DNA from: Paraburkholderia hospita | GTDB lineage: Bacteria; Pseudomonadota; Gammaproteobacteria; Burkholderiales; Burkholderiaceae | Length of the DNA stretch: 64,000 nucleotides | Assembly (NCBI RefSeq): GCF_002902965.1 | Contig: NZ_CP026106.1 | Span: 2,604,001-2,668,000, forward strand | Reading direction: 5' to 3' | Part shown: positions 28,199-37,291 of the stretch, piece by piece | How positions within the stretch are numbered: the stretch's first letter is position 1 | Layout of the letters: each line of letters begins with the position of its first letter | Program-made: the position numbers and the translations under genes | The notes under the pieces: model-generated | The model's database searches: none | The model's input: only the letters and a program-made list of their open reading frames with translations | Told to the model about the DNA's origin: nothing

Positions 28199-28279
28199 TG
28201 TATTCGCTTAATCGCAGGCTACATACAAATTCCTTTCATCAGTCCATACCTCTCGGTGAAAACCCCTCCACTCTTTCAC

Positions 28280-28307
28280 TTGACTTACTTGATATATCAC
28301 ATATCGT
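28280..28307 (+). promoter_or_regulatory. weak candidate promoter for the OFA transporter
   Basis: TTGACT, a 16-nt spacer and TATCGT lie about 150 bp upstream of the transporter start. The spacer contains a GATAT/ATATC inverted repeat (28291-28305), a possible operator. Match to consensus is moderate. Confidence 0.3.
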
Positions 28308-28456
28308 ATGGAATCTATCAGCGTCGCATTTTTAGCGCCGATGATCGGAAGAGCCGCTCAGGCCCCCGCAAAACTCAACAGGCAAGTTTCGCAACTATCG
28401 TGCACGCGACGTGAGCGGCGCTGAAGCGCCCACTCCCGTCGTCAAAGGAGACAGCG

Positions 28457-29806
28457 ATGAAGACAGAGCATCAGGAAGGGCCGTCGTCGTGGTATGCATC
28501 ACCGTGGGTGCAGCTCGTATTCGGCGTGGTCTGCATGGCGATGATCGCCAACATGCAGTACGGCTGGACCCTGTTCGTCAACCCGATCGACGAGAAGTAT
28601 CACTGGGGCCGCGCGGCCATTCAGGTTGCGTTCACAATCTTCGTCGTGACGGAAACCTGGCTCGTGCCGATTGAAGGCTACCTCGTCGACAAGTACGGGC
28701 CGAAGCCGGTCGTAGTCGGCGGCGGGCTGCTGTGCGCCGTGGCCTGGGTGATTAACTCGATGGCGTCGTCGCTGCCGTTGCTGTACACCGCGGCCGCCAT
28801 CGGCGGGGTCGGCGCGGGCGCTGTCTACGGCACGTGCGTCGGCAATGCGCTGAAGTGGTTTCCGACCCGCCGCGGTCTCGCGGCCGGGATCACGGCAGCC
28901 GGCTTCGGTGCGGGTTCGGCGGCGACAGTCGTGCCGATCGCCAACATGATCAAGCACAGCGGCTACGAGGCGACCTTCCTGTGGTTCGGCCTCGGCCAGG
29001 GCATCGTTGTGTTCCTGCTCGGCATGTTCCTGCTCGCGCCGTCCGCCAGCGTGCTGGCGTCCGCGAAGAACGCGCTGTCCAGTGCCAAGCGCCTCGTGCA
29101 CAACGCGACGCCGCGCGAAGTGGTGTCCGCGCCCGTCTTTTGGGTCATGTACCTGATGTTCGTGATGATGGCGGCAGGCGGCCTGATGGCGACGGCGCAG
29201 CTCGGGCCGATCGCGAAGGACTTCGGCCTGCACGACTCGCCCGTTTCGCTGCTCGGCCTGACGTTGCCCGCGCTGACTTTTGCACTGACGATCGACCGTG
29301 TGCTCAATGGCCTGACGCGTCCGTTCTTCGGCTGGATCTCGGATCGGATCGGCCGCGAAAACACGATGTTCATCGCGTTCGCCATCGAGGCCGTCGGCAT
29401 TCTCGCGCTGTCGAAGTTCGGTCAGAGCCCGGTGGCGTTCGTCGTGCTGACGGGTATCGTGTTCTTCGCGTGGGGCGAAATCTACAGCCTGTTCCCCGCC
29501 ACCTGCGGCGACACGTTCGGACCGAAGTTCGCGGCCACCAACGCCGGCTTGCTGTACACGGCGAAGGGCACGGCAGCACTGCTGGTGCCGTTCACGAGCA
29601 TCGTCACGGCCGCGACGGGCAGCTGGCACGCCGTGTTCATGCTCGCGTCGGGCATGGCCGCCGTCGCCGCATTCCTGGCGCTCTTCGTGCTCAAGCCGAT
29701 GCGCCGCGCTTACACGCTCCAGCATTCGGAGGCGTCGCTGGACACGCCGTACGGTTCCTCGACGCGCATCAGCGACTCGGCGCGTATTTCGGCTGAAGGA
29801 GGCTGA
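28457..29806 (+). CDS. MFS transporter, oxalate/formate antiporter (OFA) family
   Basis: A 449-residue transporter like OxlT of the OFA family. NMQYGWTLFVNPIDEKYHWGRAAIQVAFTIFV matches the family N-terminus. GYLVDKYGPKPVVVGGGLLCAVAWVINSMA covers helix 2-3, and GGVGAGAVYGTCVGNALKWFPTRRGLAAGITAAGFG the helix 4-5 block. A strong AAAGGAG precedes the ATG at 28457. No frc/oxc oxalate-degrading genes are adjacent, so the transported carboxylate is uncertain. Confidence 0.9.
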   Translation: MKTEHQEGPSSWYASPWVQLVFGVVCMAMIANMQYGWTLFVNPIDEKYHWGRAAIQVAFTIFVVTETWLVPIEGYLVDKYGPKPVVVGGGLLCAVAWVINSMASSLPLLYTAAAIGGVGAGAVYGTCVGNALKWFPTRRGLAAGITAAGFGAGSAATVVPIANMIKHSGYEATFLWFGLGQGIVVFLLGMFLLAPSASVLASAKNALSSAKRLVHNATPREVVSAPVFWVMYLMFVMMAAGGLMATAQLGPIAKDFGLHDSPVSLLGLTLPALTFALTIDRVLNGLTRPFFGWISDRIGRENTMFIAFAIEAVGILALSKFGQSPVAFVVLTGIVFFAWGEIYSLFPATCGDTFGPKFAATNAGLLYTAKGTAALLVPFTSIVTAATGSWHAVFMLASGMAAVAAFLALFVLKPMRRAYTLQHSEASLDTPYGSSTRISDSARISAEGG

Positions 29807-30139
29807 TCGGCAGCACGTGTTTTGAGGTTGTCAGGATGCCCGTTTGCCCGCGCGCGACGGGCATCCGCCGTTCCGGAAGCTTTAAGCACTACCGCTCTCG
29901 CACGTCATTCCTGGTGCACTCTGTAGCAGCGGGCGTGACACACTGCCCTCATCCTGCCGCCAGCTGTCCAGTTCCGCGCCGCGCATCCGACCCTGCACCA
30001 ATCTGGCACGAACCGTGCGCGCCACGCAGTCGCCGATACGCACGCCGCCGCTCCAGCAACGCTTCGTCGCCGCAATCCGTCGAATCCGCGGGCGTACGTG
30101 TCGCCCTTCCGACACTGGCCGACCGCAGAGGCGAATCCG
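29807..30139. other. intergenic region before the mxa operon
   Basis: This 333-bp gap has a hairpin at 29834-29866 (GGATGCCCG/CGGGCATCC, 15-nt loop) shortly after the transporter stop, which may mark the end of that transcript. The remainder must hold the mxaR promoter; I see no strong consensus pair and no gene. Confidence 0.4.
29834..29866 (+). terminator. hairpin downstream of the OFA transporter
   Basis: GGATGCCCG and CGGGCATCC form a perfect 9-bp stem 28 nt after the stop codon at 29806. It is not followed by a T-run, so it could be a weak or factor-dependent terminator. Confidence 0.4.
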
Positions 30140-31159
30140 ATGGACCGCGAAGAGCTACTCGAAGACTGGCGCACGCTCGCGCTCGATATCGAGCATCAGG
30201 TGGAAAACGCAGTCATCGGGCAGCCCGAGACCATCCGGCTGATCAACGTCGCGCTGTTCGCGCGCGGCCACGTGCTGCTCGAAGGCGGTGTCGGCGTCGG
30301 CAAGACGACGATCCTGCGTGCGTTCGCACGGGCGATCGGCGGCGATTTCGAGCGCGTCGAAGGGACGATCGACCTGATGCCGGGCGATCTCGTCTATCAC
30401 ACGTATGTCGATGCCGAGGGCAAGCCGCGCATCGAGCCCGGACCGCTCATCAAGCACGGCGAACGGCTCGCCACCTTTTTCTTCAACGAGATCAACCGTG
30501 CGCGCCCGCAGGTGCAATCGCTGCTGTTGCGCGCGATGGCCGAGCGCTCGGTGTTCGCATTCGATCGCGAATACCGCTTTCCTTATATGACCGTGTTCGC
30601 CGACCGCAACAAGGTCGAGAAGGAAGAAACCTTCGAACTCGCGGCGGCGGCGCGCGACCGATTCATGTTCGAACTGAATATGTCGACGCCCGAGGACGCG
30701 GCCGCACGGCGCGCGCTCGTCTTCGATCCCGACTTCCACGACACGGAAGCGCTGCTCGCGCGCGTCACGACCGACGTGCTGCCGTGGCAACGACTAAATG
30801 CGATCGGCGCGAGCATTCAACGGACGATACACGCAAGCGAGGCGATTGAACGCTACGCGCTCGACATCTGGCGCGCGACCGAAAACCCGTTGCAGTTCGA
30901 TATCACGCTCGACGACGTGGACATGCAGCGCCTGATTCTCGCCGGGGCGAGCCCGCGCGGTATGAGCGCGCTGCTGCGGGCGGCGCGCGTGGTCGCGTGG
31001 CTCGACGGGCGCACGTATCTGATGCCCGAGGACATTCACCGCGTGCTGCTGCCGACACTCGGGCACCGCGTGTACTTCACGCCCATCTACGAGTTGCGCC
31101 GCCAGGAACTCTCCGATGCGCTGATGACGCAGATCGTTTCGAGGATCGCCGCGCCGTGA
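30140..31159 (+). CDS. mxaR: MoxR-family AAA+ ATPase of the mxa operon
   Basis: A 339-residue AAA+ chaperone-type ATPase. Walker A is GGVGVGKTT (about residues 50-58), Walker B is FFFNEINRA, and the MoxR C-terminal lid carries the ASPRGMSALLRAARVVAWLDGR segment. MoxR proteins work with VWA-domain partners to insert metal or activate enzymes; in methylotrophs MxaR acts in methanol dehydrogenase maturation. ATG at 30140 with an AGAGG-like site upstream. Its stop overlaps the GTG of the next gene, starting a six-gene overlapped operon. Confidence 0.92.
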   Translation: MDREELLEDWRTLALDIEHQVENAVIGQPETIRLINVALFARGHVLLEGGVGVGKTTILRAFARAIGGDFERVEGTIDLMPGDLVYHTYVDAEGKPRIEPGPLIKHGERLATFFFNEINRARPQVQSLLLRAMAERSVFAFDREYRFPYMTVFADRNKVEKEETFELAAAARDRFMFELNMSTPEDAAARRALVFDPDFHDTEALLARVTTDVLPWQRLNAIGASIQRTIHASEAIERYALDIWRATENPLQFDITLDDVDMQRLILAGASPRGMSALLRAARVVAWLDGRTYLMPEDIHRVLLPTLGHRVYFTPIYELRRQELSDALMTQIVSRIAAP

Positions 31160-32022
31160 ACACGTTTGCGGAGTTCCAGTACCGGCTTCCCGTGCGGGTG
31201 TCGGGCGCGCGGCCCGGCGGGCATCGCGGGTCGAGCGTCGGCATCGGCCAGGAGTTCGCCGCGCACACGCGGCTGTTCGATCATCCCGATCCACGCCGGA
31301 TCGATGTGCGCGCAAGCATTCGCAGCGTGCAGCGCGAATGGCTCGTGCGCGTGCACCGGCAGCGCGTGGCCGTGCCCGTGCATGCCGTCGTCGATGTGTC
31401 CGCGTCGATGCGCTTCGGCGCCGCGAGCACGAAGCTGGAAGTGGCAGCGGCGTTCGTCGAAGCGCTCGGGCATAGCGCGTTTCGCATCGGCGACCCGGTC
31501 GGCATGCTCGCATTCGACGACGACGCGCGCGAGGATCTTTTCGTGCCCACGCGGCACGCGCGCGGCATGGGTCCGCTGATGGCGGAACTGTTGCGCGATT
31601 GCGCGCCGCGGCAAACGCGCGCGCAGTCGCGCGAGCGCGGCTTGCGCGATATCGCGACGCGTCTTGCTGGCCGCGCGTGTCTCGTCTTTCTCGTGTCCGA
31701 TTTTCATTGGCCGCTCGCCGCGCTGCCGGGACTGCTCGACACGCTGACTCACGCGTGGGTCGTGCCCGTCGTGCTGTGGGACCTCGCGGAAGTCGAGCCG
31801 CCGTCGCACAACGGCTGGATGTCGCTCGTCGATATCGAATCGGGCGAAATGCGTTCGATGTGGATGCGCGATTCCGTCAGAGAGGGCTGGCGCAGCGCCG
31901 TCGCGGAGCGGCGCGCGCAAATCAATGCGCTGTTCGCGCGTCACGGCATCCGCCCGTTCTTCAATCAAGGCACGTTCGAACCCGAAGCGCTTAGCCGATA
32001 CTTTCTCGAGATGACGGCATGA
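31156..32022 (+). CDS. mxaS: DUF58 (MxaS-like) protein
   Basis: A 288-residue cytoplasmic protein of the DUF58 type. The strands around VPVHAVVDVSASMRFGAASTKLEVAAAFVEAL form a VWA-like segment with D-x-S-x-S (DVSAS), and ACLVFLVSDFHWPLA resembles the second half of the metal-site fold. MxaS is the standard second gene of mxaRSACKL. It starts with GTG at 31156 inside the mxaR stop (GTGA), and its stop overlaps mxaA (ATGA). Confidence 0.88.
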   Translation: MNTFAEFQYRLPVRVSGARPGGHRGSSVGIGQEFAAHTRLFDHPDPRRIDVRASIRSVQREWLVRVHRQRVAVPVHAVVDVSASMRFGAASTKLEVAAAFVEALGHSAFRIGDPVGMLAFDDDAREDLFVPTRHARGMGPLMAELLRDCAPRQTRAQSRERGLRDIATRLAGRACLVFLVSDFHWPLAALPGLLDTLTHAWVVPVVLWDLAEVEPPSHNGWMSLVDIESGEMRSMWMRDSVREGWRSAVAERRAQINALFARHGIRPFFNQGTFEPEALSRYFLEMTA

Positions 32023-32897
32023 TGCGCGTCGGCACCTGTGCGACGGCTCTCGCATGCGCGTTGATGATCGCAAGCGCGTGCGTTCGCGCAGAACCCGCGA
32101 CCGTACAGCAGCCACGTGCCTTCGGCCACGTGCTTGGCGACATCGTGACGCAACAGGTGCTGCTCGGCCCGGACGATCGCGCCGCCGAATTGTCGGCGAT
32201 GCCGTCGACGGGCCGCGTCAACGCGTGGCTCGAACGGCGCCCACCGTCGATCAGCACGGATGCCGACGGCCACCGCTGGCTCGTGCTCGACTACCAGGTG
32301 ATGAACTCGCCGCGTGCGCCCGCCGTTACCTCGACGCCGCCGCTCCAATTGCGGCTCGCATCGGGCAAGACACTCGATGTCGCGGCAAGCCCGCTGTCGA
32401 TCGGTCCGCTCGCGCCGTTGGGTCTCGCCGACGCCGGACGCCTCGCGGGACTTCAGCCCGACCGGCTGCTCGCGCCGGAATCGACGGCGCCGCTGCGGCG
32501 CGCGTTGACCGTGTGGATCGCGCTAGCCGTCGCGGTGATGATCGCGTGGCTCGGCTGGTGGCTATGGCGCAACCAGCGCGACGCGCGGCAGCTTCCGTTT
32601 GCGAAGGCATGGTCGCGCTTCGGCCGGCAGGACGACGCCGCACTCGAAGCGAATCCCGATGCGTGGCGCGGTCTGCATCGCGCGCTCGACGAAGCGGCGG
32701 GCCGTGTCGTGCTGGCCGGCTCGGTGCCGGACCTGACGGCGAAAGCGCCACATCTGCGTGAGCTTCAGCCGCAACTCGAACAGTTCTTCCAGCGTTCGTC
32801 AGACCGGTTCTTCAGTCAGTTGCCGGTAGCGTCGCCATTTTCATTGCGCGAGTTGTATCGCGCGCTGTATCGCGCGGAAAAGCGCCATCACCGATGA
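32019..32897 (+). CDS. mxaA: MxaA-like membrane-anchored periplasmic protein
   Basis: A 292-residue protein with a signal peptide ending near CVRA and a motif QPRAFGHVLGDIVTQQVLLGP typical of MxaA. A periplasmic domain follows to about residue 160, then one transmembrane helix (LTVWIALAVAVMIAWLGWWLW, about 162-185) and a cytoplasmic tail. In methylotrophs MxaA is needed for calcium insertion into methanol dehydrogenase; that role here is inferred from family and gene order. It overlaps both neighbours by 4 nt. Confidence 0.85.
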   Translation: MMRVGTCATALACALMIASACVRAEPATVQQPRAFGHVLGDIVTQQVLLGPDDRAAELSAMPSTGRVNAWLERRPPSISTDADGHRWLVLDYQVMNSPRAPAVTSTPPLQLRLASGKTLDVAASPLSIGPLAPLGLADAGRLAGLQPDRLLAPESTAPLRRALTVWIALAVAVMIAWLGWWLWRNQRDARQLPFAKAWSRFGRQDDAALEANPDAWRGLHRALDEAAGRVVLAGSVPDLTAKAPHLRELQPQLEQFFQRSSDRFFSQLPVASPFSLRELYRALYRAEKRHHR

Positions 32898-33892
32898 GCA
32901 CGCCGCCCGATTTCCTCTATCCGTGGGCGCTCGTTTTGCTGCCGCTCGCCGCGTTGCCGCTGCTGCGCCGAAGCATCGATACGCTGCCGTATTCGTGGGT
33001 CGCGTGGCTGCCGCACGATCGCGCGGGCCGCGTCATCGCGTTCATCTGGCGCGCCGCCGCGATGGTCGCGCTCGCGGCCGTGATCGTCGGGCTTGCGGGG
33101 CCGGGCTGGTCCGGCGAGCAGACGCGCATCACGGGAACGGGCGCGGAGATCCTGATTCTGATGGATGGCAGCGGCAGCATGAACCAGCCGATCAGCAGCG
33201 GATCGATGAATGTCGCCGACGCGCCCACCGCAGGCGAAACCAAAAACCAGATGGCGCGAGATGCGATCACCGCGTTCGTCGCGCAACGCGTGAACGACCG
33301 CTTCGCGTTCATGCTGTTCGGCACGCATCCGATGCTGGCCGTTCCCTTCACACGCGACCGCACGGTGATCGACGCCGCGATTGCCGCGACGGGCATCGGA
33401 CGCGGCACGCCGGATACCTTGCTCGACCGCGGCATCCAGTACGCCGTCGAACTGTTCGATGGCCGCGCGCGCATGAGCAGCCGCGCGATCGTGCTGGTCT
33501 CGGACGGCGGCGCGCGGCTCGACGACGTGGCGCGTGAGCAGATCCGCGCGGGACTGTCGCGCAACGGCGTCGCGTTTTACTTCGTCTATCTGCGCAGTGG
33601 CATTTACAGTCCCGACCTGCATGTGCGTCCCGCCGACACCGACCATTCGCCGGAAGCCGAGCTGCACCGCTTCTTCCTGTCGCTGCCGACGCCCTATCGT
33701 CTCTATCAGGCCGACAGTCCGCAACAGGTTGCTCGCGCGATGAGCGACATCGCGCGCAATGAAAACGCGCCTGTGTCGTTCGTCGAACGGCTGCCGAGGC
33801 AGGATCGCAGCGCCTGGTGTTATGCGACGGCGCTCGTCTGCTGCGCGCTGCTGATCGGCGTGTGGTTCATGCAAAAGCGGAGCCTGCGATGA
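32894..33892 (+). CDS. mxaC: VWA-domain membrane protein, MxaC-like
   Basis: A 332-residue protein with an N-terminal membrane segment pair, then a von Willebrand A domain whose metal-ion site reads DGSGS (Asp91, Ser93, Ser95). A later ILVSDGG segment supports it, and a final transmembrane helix lies near the C-terminus (WCYATALVCCALLIGVWF). This is the MxaC architecture and a likely partner for the MoxR ATPase. It starts at 32894 overlapping mxaA and ends overlapping mxaK. Confidence 0.9.
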   Translation: MSTPPDFLYPWALVLLPLAALPLLRRSIDTLPYSWVAWLPHDRAGRVIAFIWRAAAMVALAAVIVGLAGPGWSGEQTRITGTGAEILILMDGSGSMNQPISSGSMNVADAPTAGETKNQMARDAITAFVAQRVNDRFAFMLFGTHPMLAVPFTRDRTVIDAAIAATGIGRGTPDTLLDRGIQYAVELFDGRARMSSRAIVLVSDGGARLDDVAREQIRAGLSRNGVAFYFVYLRSGIYSPDLHVRPADTDHSPEAELHRFFLSLPTPYRLYQADSPQQVARAMSDIARNENAPVSFVERLPRQDRSAWCYATALVCCALLIGVWFMQKRSLR

Positions 33893-34449
33893 AGCGGCTG
33901 CCTCTCCATCTGATGTTCGGCGTGGCGACGCTGTGCTGCGTCGGCGTTGCTGGCTACTACGCGGTGCGACTTCAGCACGTCGTGCAGGCGAATCGCGAGA
34001 TCGCCGCAATCGGCACGCAACAGCGCGAGCAATGGAGCAAGTCCGCGACGGACAGCAACGCGCCCGCCGTGCAGCTCGCGCAAGCCGTCGCGCTCGCGCG
34101 CGCGGGGCAGCATGCTGAGGCGGGCAAGCTCTACTACGACCTGTCGCGGCTCGCGCCTTCGAGTGAAACGGGGCGCCTCGCGCTTTACGATCTCGCCAAC
34201 ATGTATCTGCGCGAAGCTGCCGGCGACAGCGCGCAAGGCCCCGTGCGCTCGCCGCCGATGCTGGAAACCGCGAAGGCGCGCTATCGGGAACTGTTGCGGC
34301 TCGAACCCGGCAACTGGGATGCACGCTACAACCTCGAGCGCGCGCTGCGACTCGCGCCCGAAGCGCAAGACACCGCCGACGACATCAACGACGTCAAGGA
34401 GCAGCACAACATCAACGTGCGCGGCGCGGCGCCGGAGGAACTGCCGTGA
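33889..34449 (+). CDS. mxaK: MxaK-like protein with tetratricopeptide-like tail
   Basis: A 186-residue protein anchored by one N-terminal helix (LMFGVATLCCVGVAGYYAV). A helical-repeat part follows: ALARAGQHAEAGKLYYDL, LALYDLANMYLREA and the strongly MxaK-like RYRELLRLEPGNWDARYNLERALRLAPE. I chose the ATG at 33889 because it overlaps the mxaC stop; the frame is open from 33817. The periplasmic helical domain probably mediates protein contacts in the maturation complex. Confidence 0.88.
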   Translation: MKRLPLHLMFGVATLCCVGVAGYYAVRLQHVVQANREIAAIGTQQREQWSKSATDSNAPAVQLAQAVALARAGQHAEAGKLYYDLSRLAPSSETGRLALYDLANMYLREAAGDSAQGPVRSPPMLETAKARYRELLRLEPGNWDARYNLERALRLAPEAQDTADDINDVKEQHNINVRGAAPEELP

Positions 34450-35432
34450 AGCGCGACGCGCGGCCATGGATGCGCTACGTGCGCGGACGCTGGTGGCAGC
34501 TTCCGCTTGCGTCGCTGCTGCTCGCGGCGGCCGTCCTGATGCCGCCCGTCGAATTCAAGCGCCCGGTGTTCCGCTACGTCGTCACGTTCGATATCACGCA
34601 GAGCATGGACGTCGAGGACGTTGCAATCGGCGGCAAGCCCGTGAGCCGGATCGACCTCGCGAAGGCGGCGATGAGCGACGTGTTGCAGCATCTGCCCTGC
34701 GGGTCGGAAATCGGCTGGAGCGTGTTCACGAATCAGCGCTCACTGCTGCTGGTCGCACCTGTCGAGGTCTGCAGCAACTACGATGCGCTGCTCTCGTCGC
34801 TCGATCAGATCAGCGGAAACATGCGCTGGGTCAACAGCAGCGTGATCGCGCAAGGCGGAATCTATTCGGCCGTCCGCGCCGCCACCGATCTTGGCCACAA
34901 TACGGACGTCGTGTTCATCACCGATGGCCAGGAAGCGCCACCCGTCGCGCCGAACGAAACGACGGTGCGCGACATTCCGCAAGGGCTCGTGCATGGCTGG
35001 CTGATCGGTGTCGGCGGCGACCAGCCCGCGCCGATTCCGAAGACCAATGCCGACGGCGTGCGCACCGGCTACTGGCAAGCGGATGAAGTGAGGCAGGTGC
35101 GGCCCGAGCCCGGCGCGCCCGCGGTCGCAGAGAGCCACGAAGAACTGTCGCAACTCAGGGAAACGTATCTGGAAGCCCTGGCAGGGCATCTCGGCTTCGG
35201 TTACAGGCGGCTCGTCGGCCCGACTTCGCTGCGCGCGCCACTGATGGACGCCCGTTACGCGCACCCGATACCCGTTGCCACCGATATCCGCTGGGCGCCC
35301 GCGCTGCTTGCACTGATTCTGCTCGTGTGGCGCTTTCTTCCGGCAAGAAGGATCGCGCAAGCGGACAAGCCCGCAAGCGCGTCAATCGTCACGGCTCGCA
35401 CGCGCAGTGCTCCCGTTACCGCTGGCTCGTAG
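34446..35432 (+). CDS. mxaL: VWA-domain protein, MxaL-like
   Basis: A 328-residue second VWA protein. It has an N-terminal hydrophobic helix (LPLASLLLAAAVLMPP), then a VWA domain with metal site D49-I-T51-Q-S53, a Thr-for-Ser variant of DxSxS, and the FITDGQEAPP segment. A final membrane helix follows (WAPALLALILLVWRFLPA). GTG at 34446 overlaps the mxaK stop. It closes the mxaRSACKL set; no mxaD follows. Confidence 0.88.
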   Translation: MKRDARPWMRYVRGRWWQLPLASLLLAAAVLMPPVEFKRPVFRYVVTFDITQSMDVEDVAIGGKPVSRIDLAKAAMSDVLQHLPCGSEIGWSVFTNQRSLLLVAPVEVCSNYDALLSSLDQISGNMRWVNSSVIAQGGIYSAVRAATDLGHNTDVVFITDGQEAPPVAPNETTVRDIPQGLVHGWLIGVGGDQPAPIPKTNADGVRTGYWQADEVRQVRPEPGAPAVAESHEELSQLRETYLEALAGHLGFGYRRLVGPTSLRAPLMDARYAHPIPVATDIRWAPALLALILLVWRFLPARRIAQADKPASASIVTARTRSAPVTAGS

Positions 35433-35520
35433 CGCGCGAGGCTATCCGGCACGCGCTTAAAGAAACACCCCCAGGCACGCCGACTGCTCCTTTGTCATCA
35501 TTTCGTAAGGACCACCGGCC

Positions 35521-35844
35521 ATGCACTCGACGCTTATCTCATTCTTCTCTCGCCGCCTGCTTTCATCGGCGGGGGTGTTCTGCGCCGCGATGTCGCTGTC
35601 CGCATTCGCCGATGCGCAGATCACCGCGCCAAGCGGCGCGGGCTCGCAGGAAAACCGCACCGCGCCGATGGGCACGAAGTCCGATCCGCCGCCTGCGCAC
35701 ATGCTCGAATCGAACACCCCGCAAGCCGCCGAAGCAAAGCCTGGGCAACGTAGCAAGGCGAAAGGCAAGTCCGTGCACAAGCCCGAAGGCGCGGGCGGTT
35801 TCGACAACGGTCTTTATGGCACCGGCGCGGGAAGCAACAAATAG
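35521..35844 (+). CDS. small secreted hypothetical protein
   Basis: A 107-residue protein with a signal peptide (LSSAGVFCAAMSLSAFADA, cleavage likely after ADA) and a short, polar, disordered mature part rich in Gly, Ser, Lys and Pro, ending GLYGTGAGSNK. No Cys in the mature form. It lies 88 bp after mxaL on the same strand and could belong to that transcript. No family recognised. Confidence 0.6.
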   Translation: MHSTLISFFSRRLLSSAGVFCAAMSLSAFADAQITAPSGAGSQENRTAPMGTKSDPPPAHMLESNTPQAAEAKPGQRSKAKGKSVHKPEGAGGFDNGLYGTGAGSNK

Positions 35845-35858
35845 CCGTCAAGCCGCCC

Positions 35859-36233
35859 TCACGATTCTCCGACGCGATTCATGTTCTTTTGAATCACGTC
35901 CTCTTTATTCATGTTCTTTTCTTCGGACCATTTGAGCAACGAATCGAGCGCGGGACACAATGCCTGTCCCCACTCGGTCATCCGGTATTCGACCTTGGGC
36001 GGCACCTGCGGATATTGCTTCCGCTCGACGATGCCGTCCGCTTCCAGTTGCCGAAGCTGTTGAGCGAGCATCTTTTGCGAAATGCCGGGAATCAGCTTCT
36101 CGAGGTCCGAGAAGCGCTGCACCTGGCCGCCAAAGAGATGAAAAAGAATCACAAGTTTCCAGCGTCCTTCGAGCAAACGAAAAACGGCTTCGACATCGGC
36201 GGCGGCCGTTGCGGCCGTATAAACCTTCCTCAT
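35859..36233 (-). CDS. HxlR-family transcriptional regulator
   Basis: A 124-residue winged-helix regulator. [49 protein letters not shown] is the HxlR/MarR-like DNA-binding domain, and [25 protein letters not shown] the wing and dimer helix. The only Cys lies in the C-terminal half, so redox sensing of the HypR/YodB kind is not obvious. It is divergent from the SDR at 36325. A palindrome touches its own start codon, suggesting autoregulation and control of the SDR. Confidence 0.9.
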   Translation of the reverse strand: MRKVYTAATAAADVEAVFRLLEGRWKLVILFHLFGGQVQRFSDLEKLIPGISQKMLAQQLRQLEADGIVERKQYPQVPPKVEYRMTEWGQALCPALDSLLKWSEEKNMNKEDVIQKNMNRVGES

Positions 36234-36235
36234 AG

Positions 36236-36248
36236 GTAAGTCACTTAC
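36236..36248. promoter_or_regulatory. candidate HxlR operator
   Basis: GTAAGT-C-ACTTAC is a perfect inverted repeat placed 3-15 bp upstream of the HxlR start codon, in the gap with the divergent SDR. GTAAGT/ACTTAC-type half-sites are, as I recall, common for HxlR family members. Repression of both genes is inferred. Confidence 0.6.
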
Positions 36249-36324
36249 TTTTTCGTGCGTTCTTGTGGAACAGGTTGTTGATAGCGAGAATGAATGTATC
36301 GCAATTCACGACTTCATATCGGAT

Positions 36325-37107
36325 ATGGCATTGAACGCATTGAACCTCGCAGGCATGCGCACGCTCGTCACGGCAGGCACGAAGGGCATCGGCAAAGCGG
36401 TCGTCGAGCGCTTCGTCGAACTGGGCGCGACGGTGTTGACGAGTGCGCGCACGCACACGCAGGATATCGACGCACGACACTTCGTGACCGCGGATCTGAG
36501 CACCGAAGAGGGTTGCGCAAGCGTCACGCGCGCGGTTAAGGAAAAGCTGGGCGGTCTCGATGCGATCGTGCACGTGCTCGGCGGTTCATCAGCACCCGCC
36601 GGGGGCTTTGCCGCGCTCGGCGACGACGAATGGCAAAAGGAACTCGACCTCAATCTCTTTCCCGCAGTGCGGCTCGATCGCGCACTTTTGCCGGCCATGA
36701 TTGCGCAGGGAAAAGGCGTCGTGATTCATGTGACGTCGATTCAGAACCGTCTGCCGTTGCCCGAATCGACGACAGCTTATGCGGCCGCGAAGGCTGCGTT
36801 ATCGGCGTATAGCAAATCGCTGTCGAAGGAAGTGACGCCCAAAGGTATCCGCGTCGTACGCGTGTCGCCCGGCTGGGTCGAAACGGAGGCGGCAGTCGCA
36901 TTGGCGGAACGTCTCGCCGCGGAAGCGGGCACCGACTATGAAGGCGGCAAGTCGATCATCATGAAGTCGCTCGGCGGCATTCCGCTCGGTCGTCCGGCGA
37001 AGCCTGCGGAAGTCGCGGATCTGATCGCGTTTCTGGCTTCGCCGCTCGCATCGGCGATCAGCGGAACGGAGTATGTGATCGATGGAGGAACGGTGCCGAC
37101 GGTGTAG
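36325..37107 (+). CDS. SDR family oxidoreductase
   Basis: A 260-residue short-chain dehydrogenase. The cofactor motif reads [16 protein letters not shown] (TGxxxGxG variant with AGTKGIG), the N-A-G region is [12 protein letters not shown], and the catalytic parts are [24 protein letters not shown] (Ser, Tyr and Lys). It ends [13 protein letters not shown] at 36325 is preferred; the frame is open from 36265, which would run into the operator region. It is probably controlled by the divergent HxlR regulator. Such pairs often respond to electrophiles or quinones, but the substrate is unknown. Confidence 0.85.
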   Translation: MALNALNLAGMRTLVTAGTKGIGKAVVERFVELGATVLTSARTHTQDIDARHFVTADLSTEEGCASVTRAVKEKLGGLDAIVHVLGGSSAPAGGFAALGDDEWQKELDLNLFPAVRLDRALLPAMIAQGKGVVIHVTSIQNRLPLPESTTAYAAAKAALSAYSKSLSKEVTPKGIRVVRVSPGWVETEAAVALAERLAAEAGTDYEGGKSIIMKSLGGIPLGRPAKPAEVADLIAFLASPLASAISGTEYVIDGGTVPTV

Positions 37108-37291
37108 GCGCGACGCAGATTTCGATAGAAGTGCTCGCGCGCGAGCCCGCCACAGTTTGCACTTCACGATCAGCATGCTCGGGAGCGCTATTACGGCCGG
37201 TCCCAAACACTTGAGTATTAGATTGCTGCCTCCGCGCCGCAAACCAGGACGTGTGCGCAACACCTGCCTCACGACCCGGCCGGCTTCCTGA

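Larger units (their letters stand above)
27549..28456. other. long AT-rich intergenic region
   Basis: This gap of about 900 bp between divergently oriented transporter genes is clearly richer in A/T than its surroundings. I find no supported protein-coding gene in it. It contains a compact small-RNA candidate at about 28125-28197 ending in a strong terminator. A weak promoter (TTGACT, 16 nt, TATCGT at 28280-28307) lies upstream of the oxalate/formate-type transporter. Confidence 0.5.

Noticed and set aside
28130..28414. Open frame of 94 codons across the AT-rich gap
   Set aside because: It runs through a strong terminator and the sRNA hairpins, with no ribosome site.
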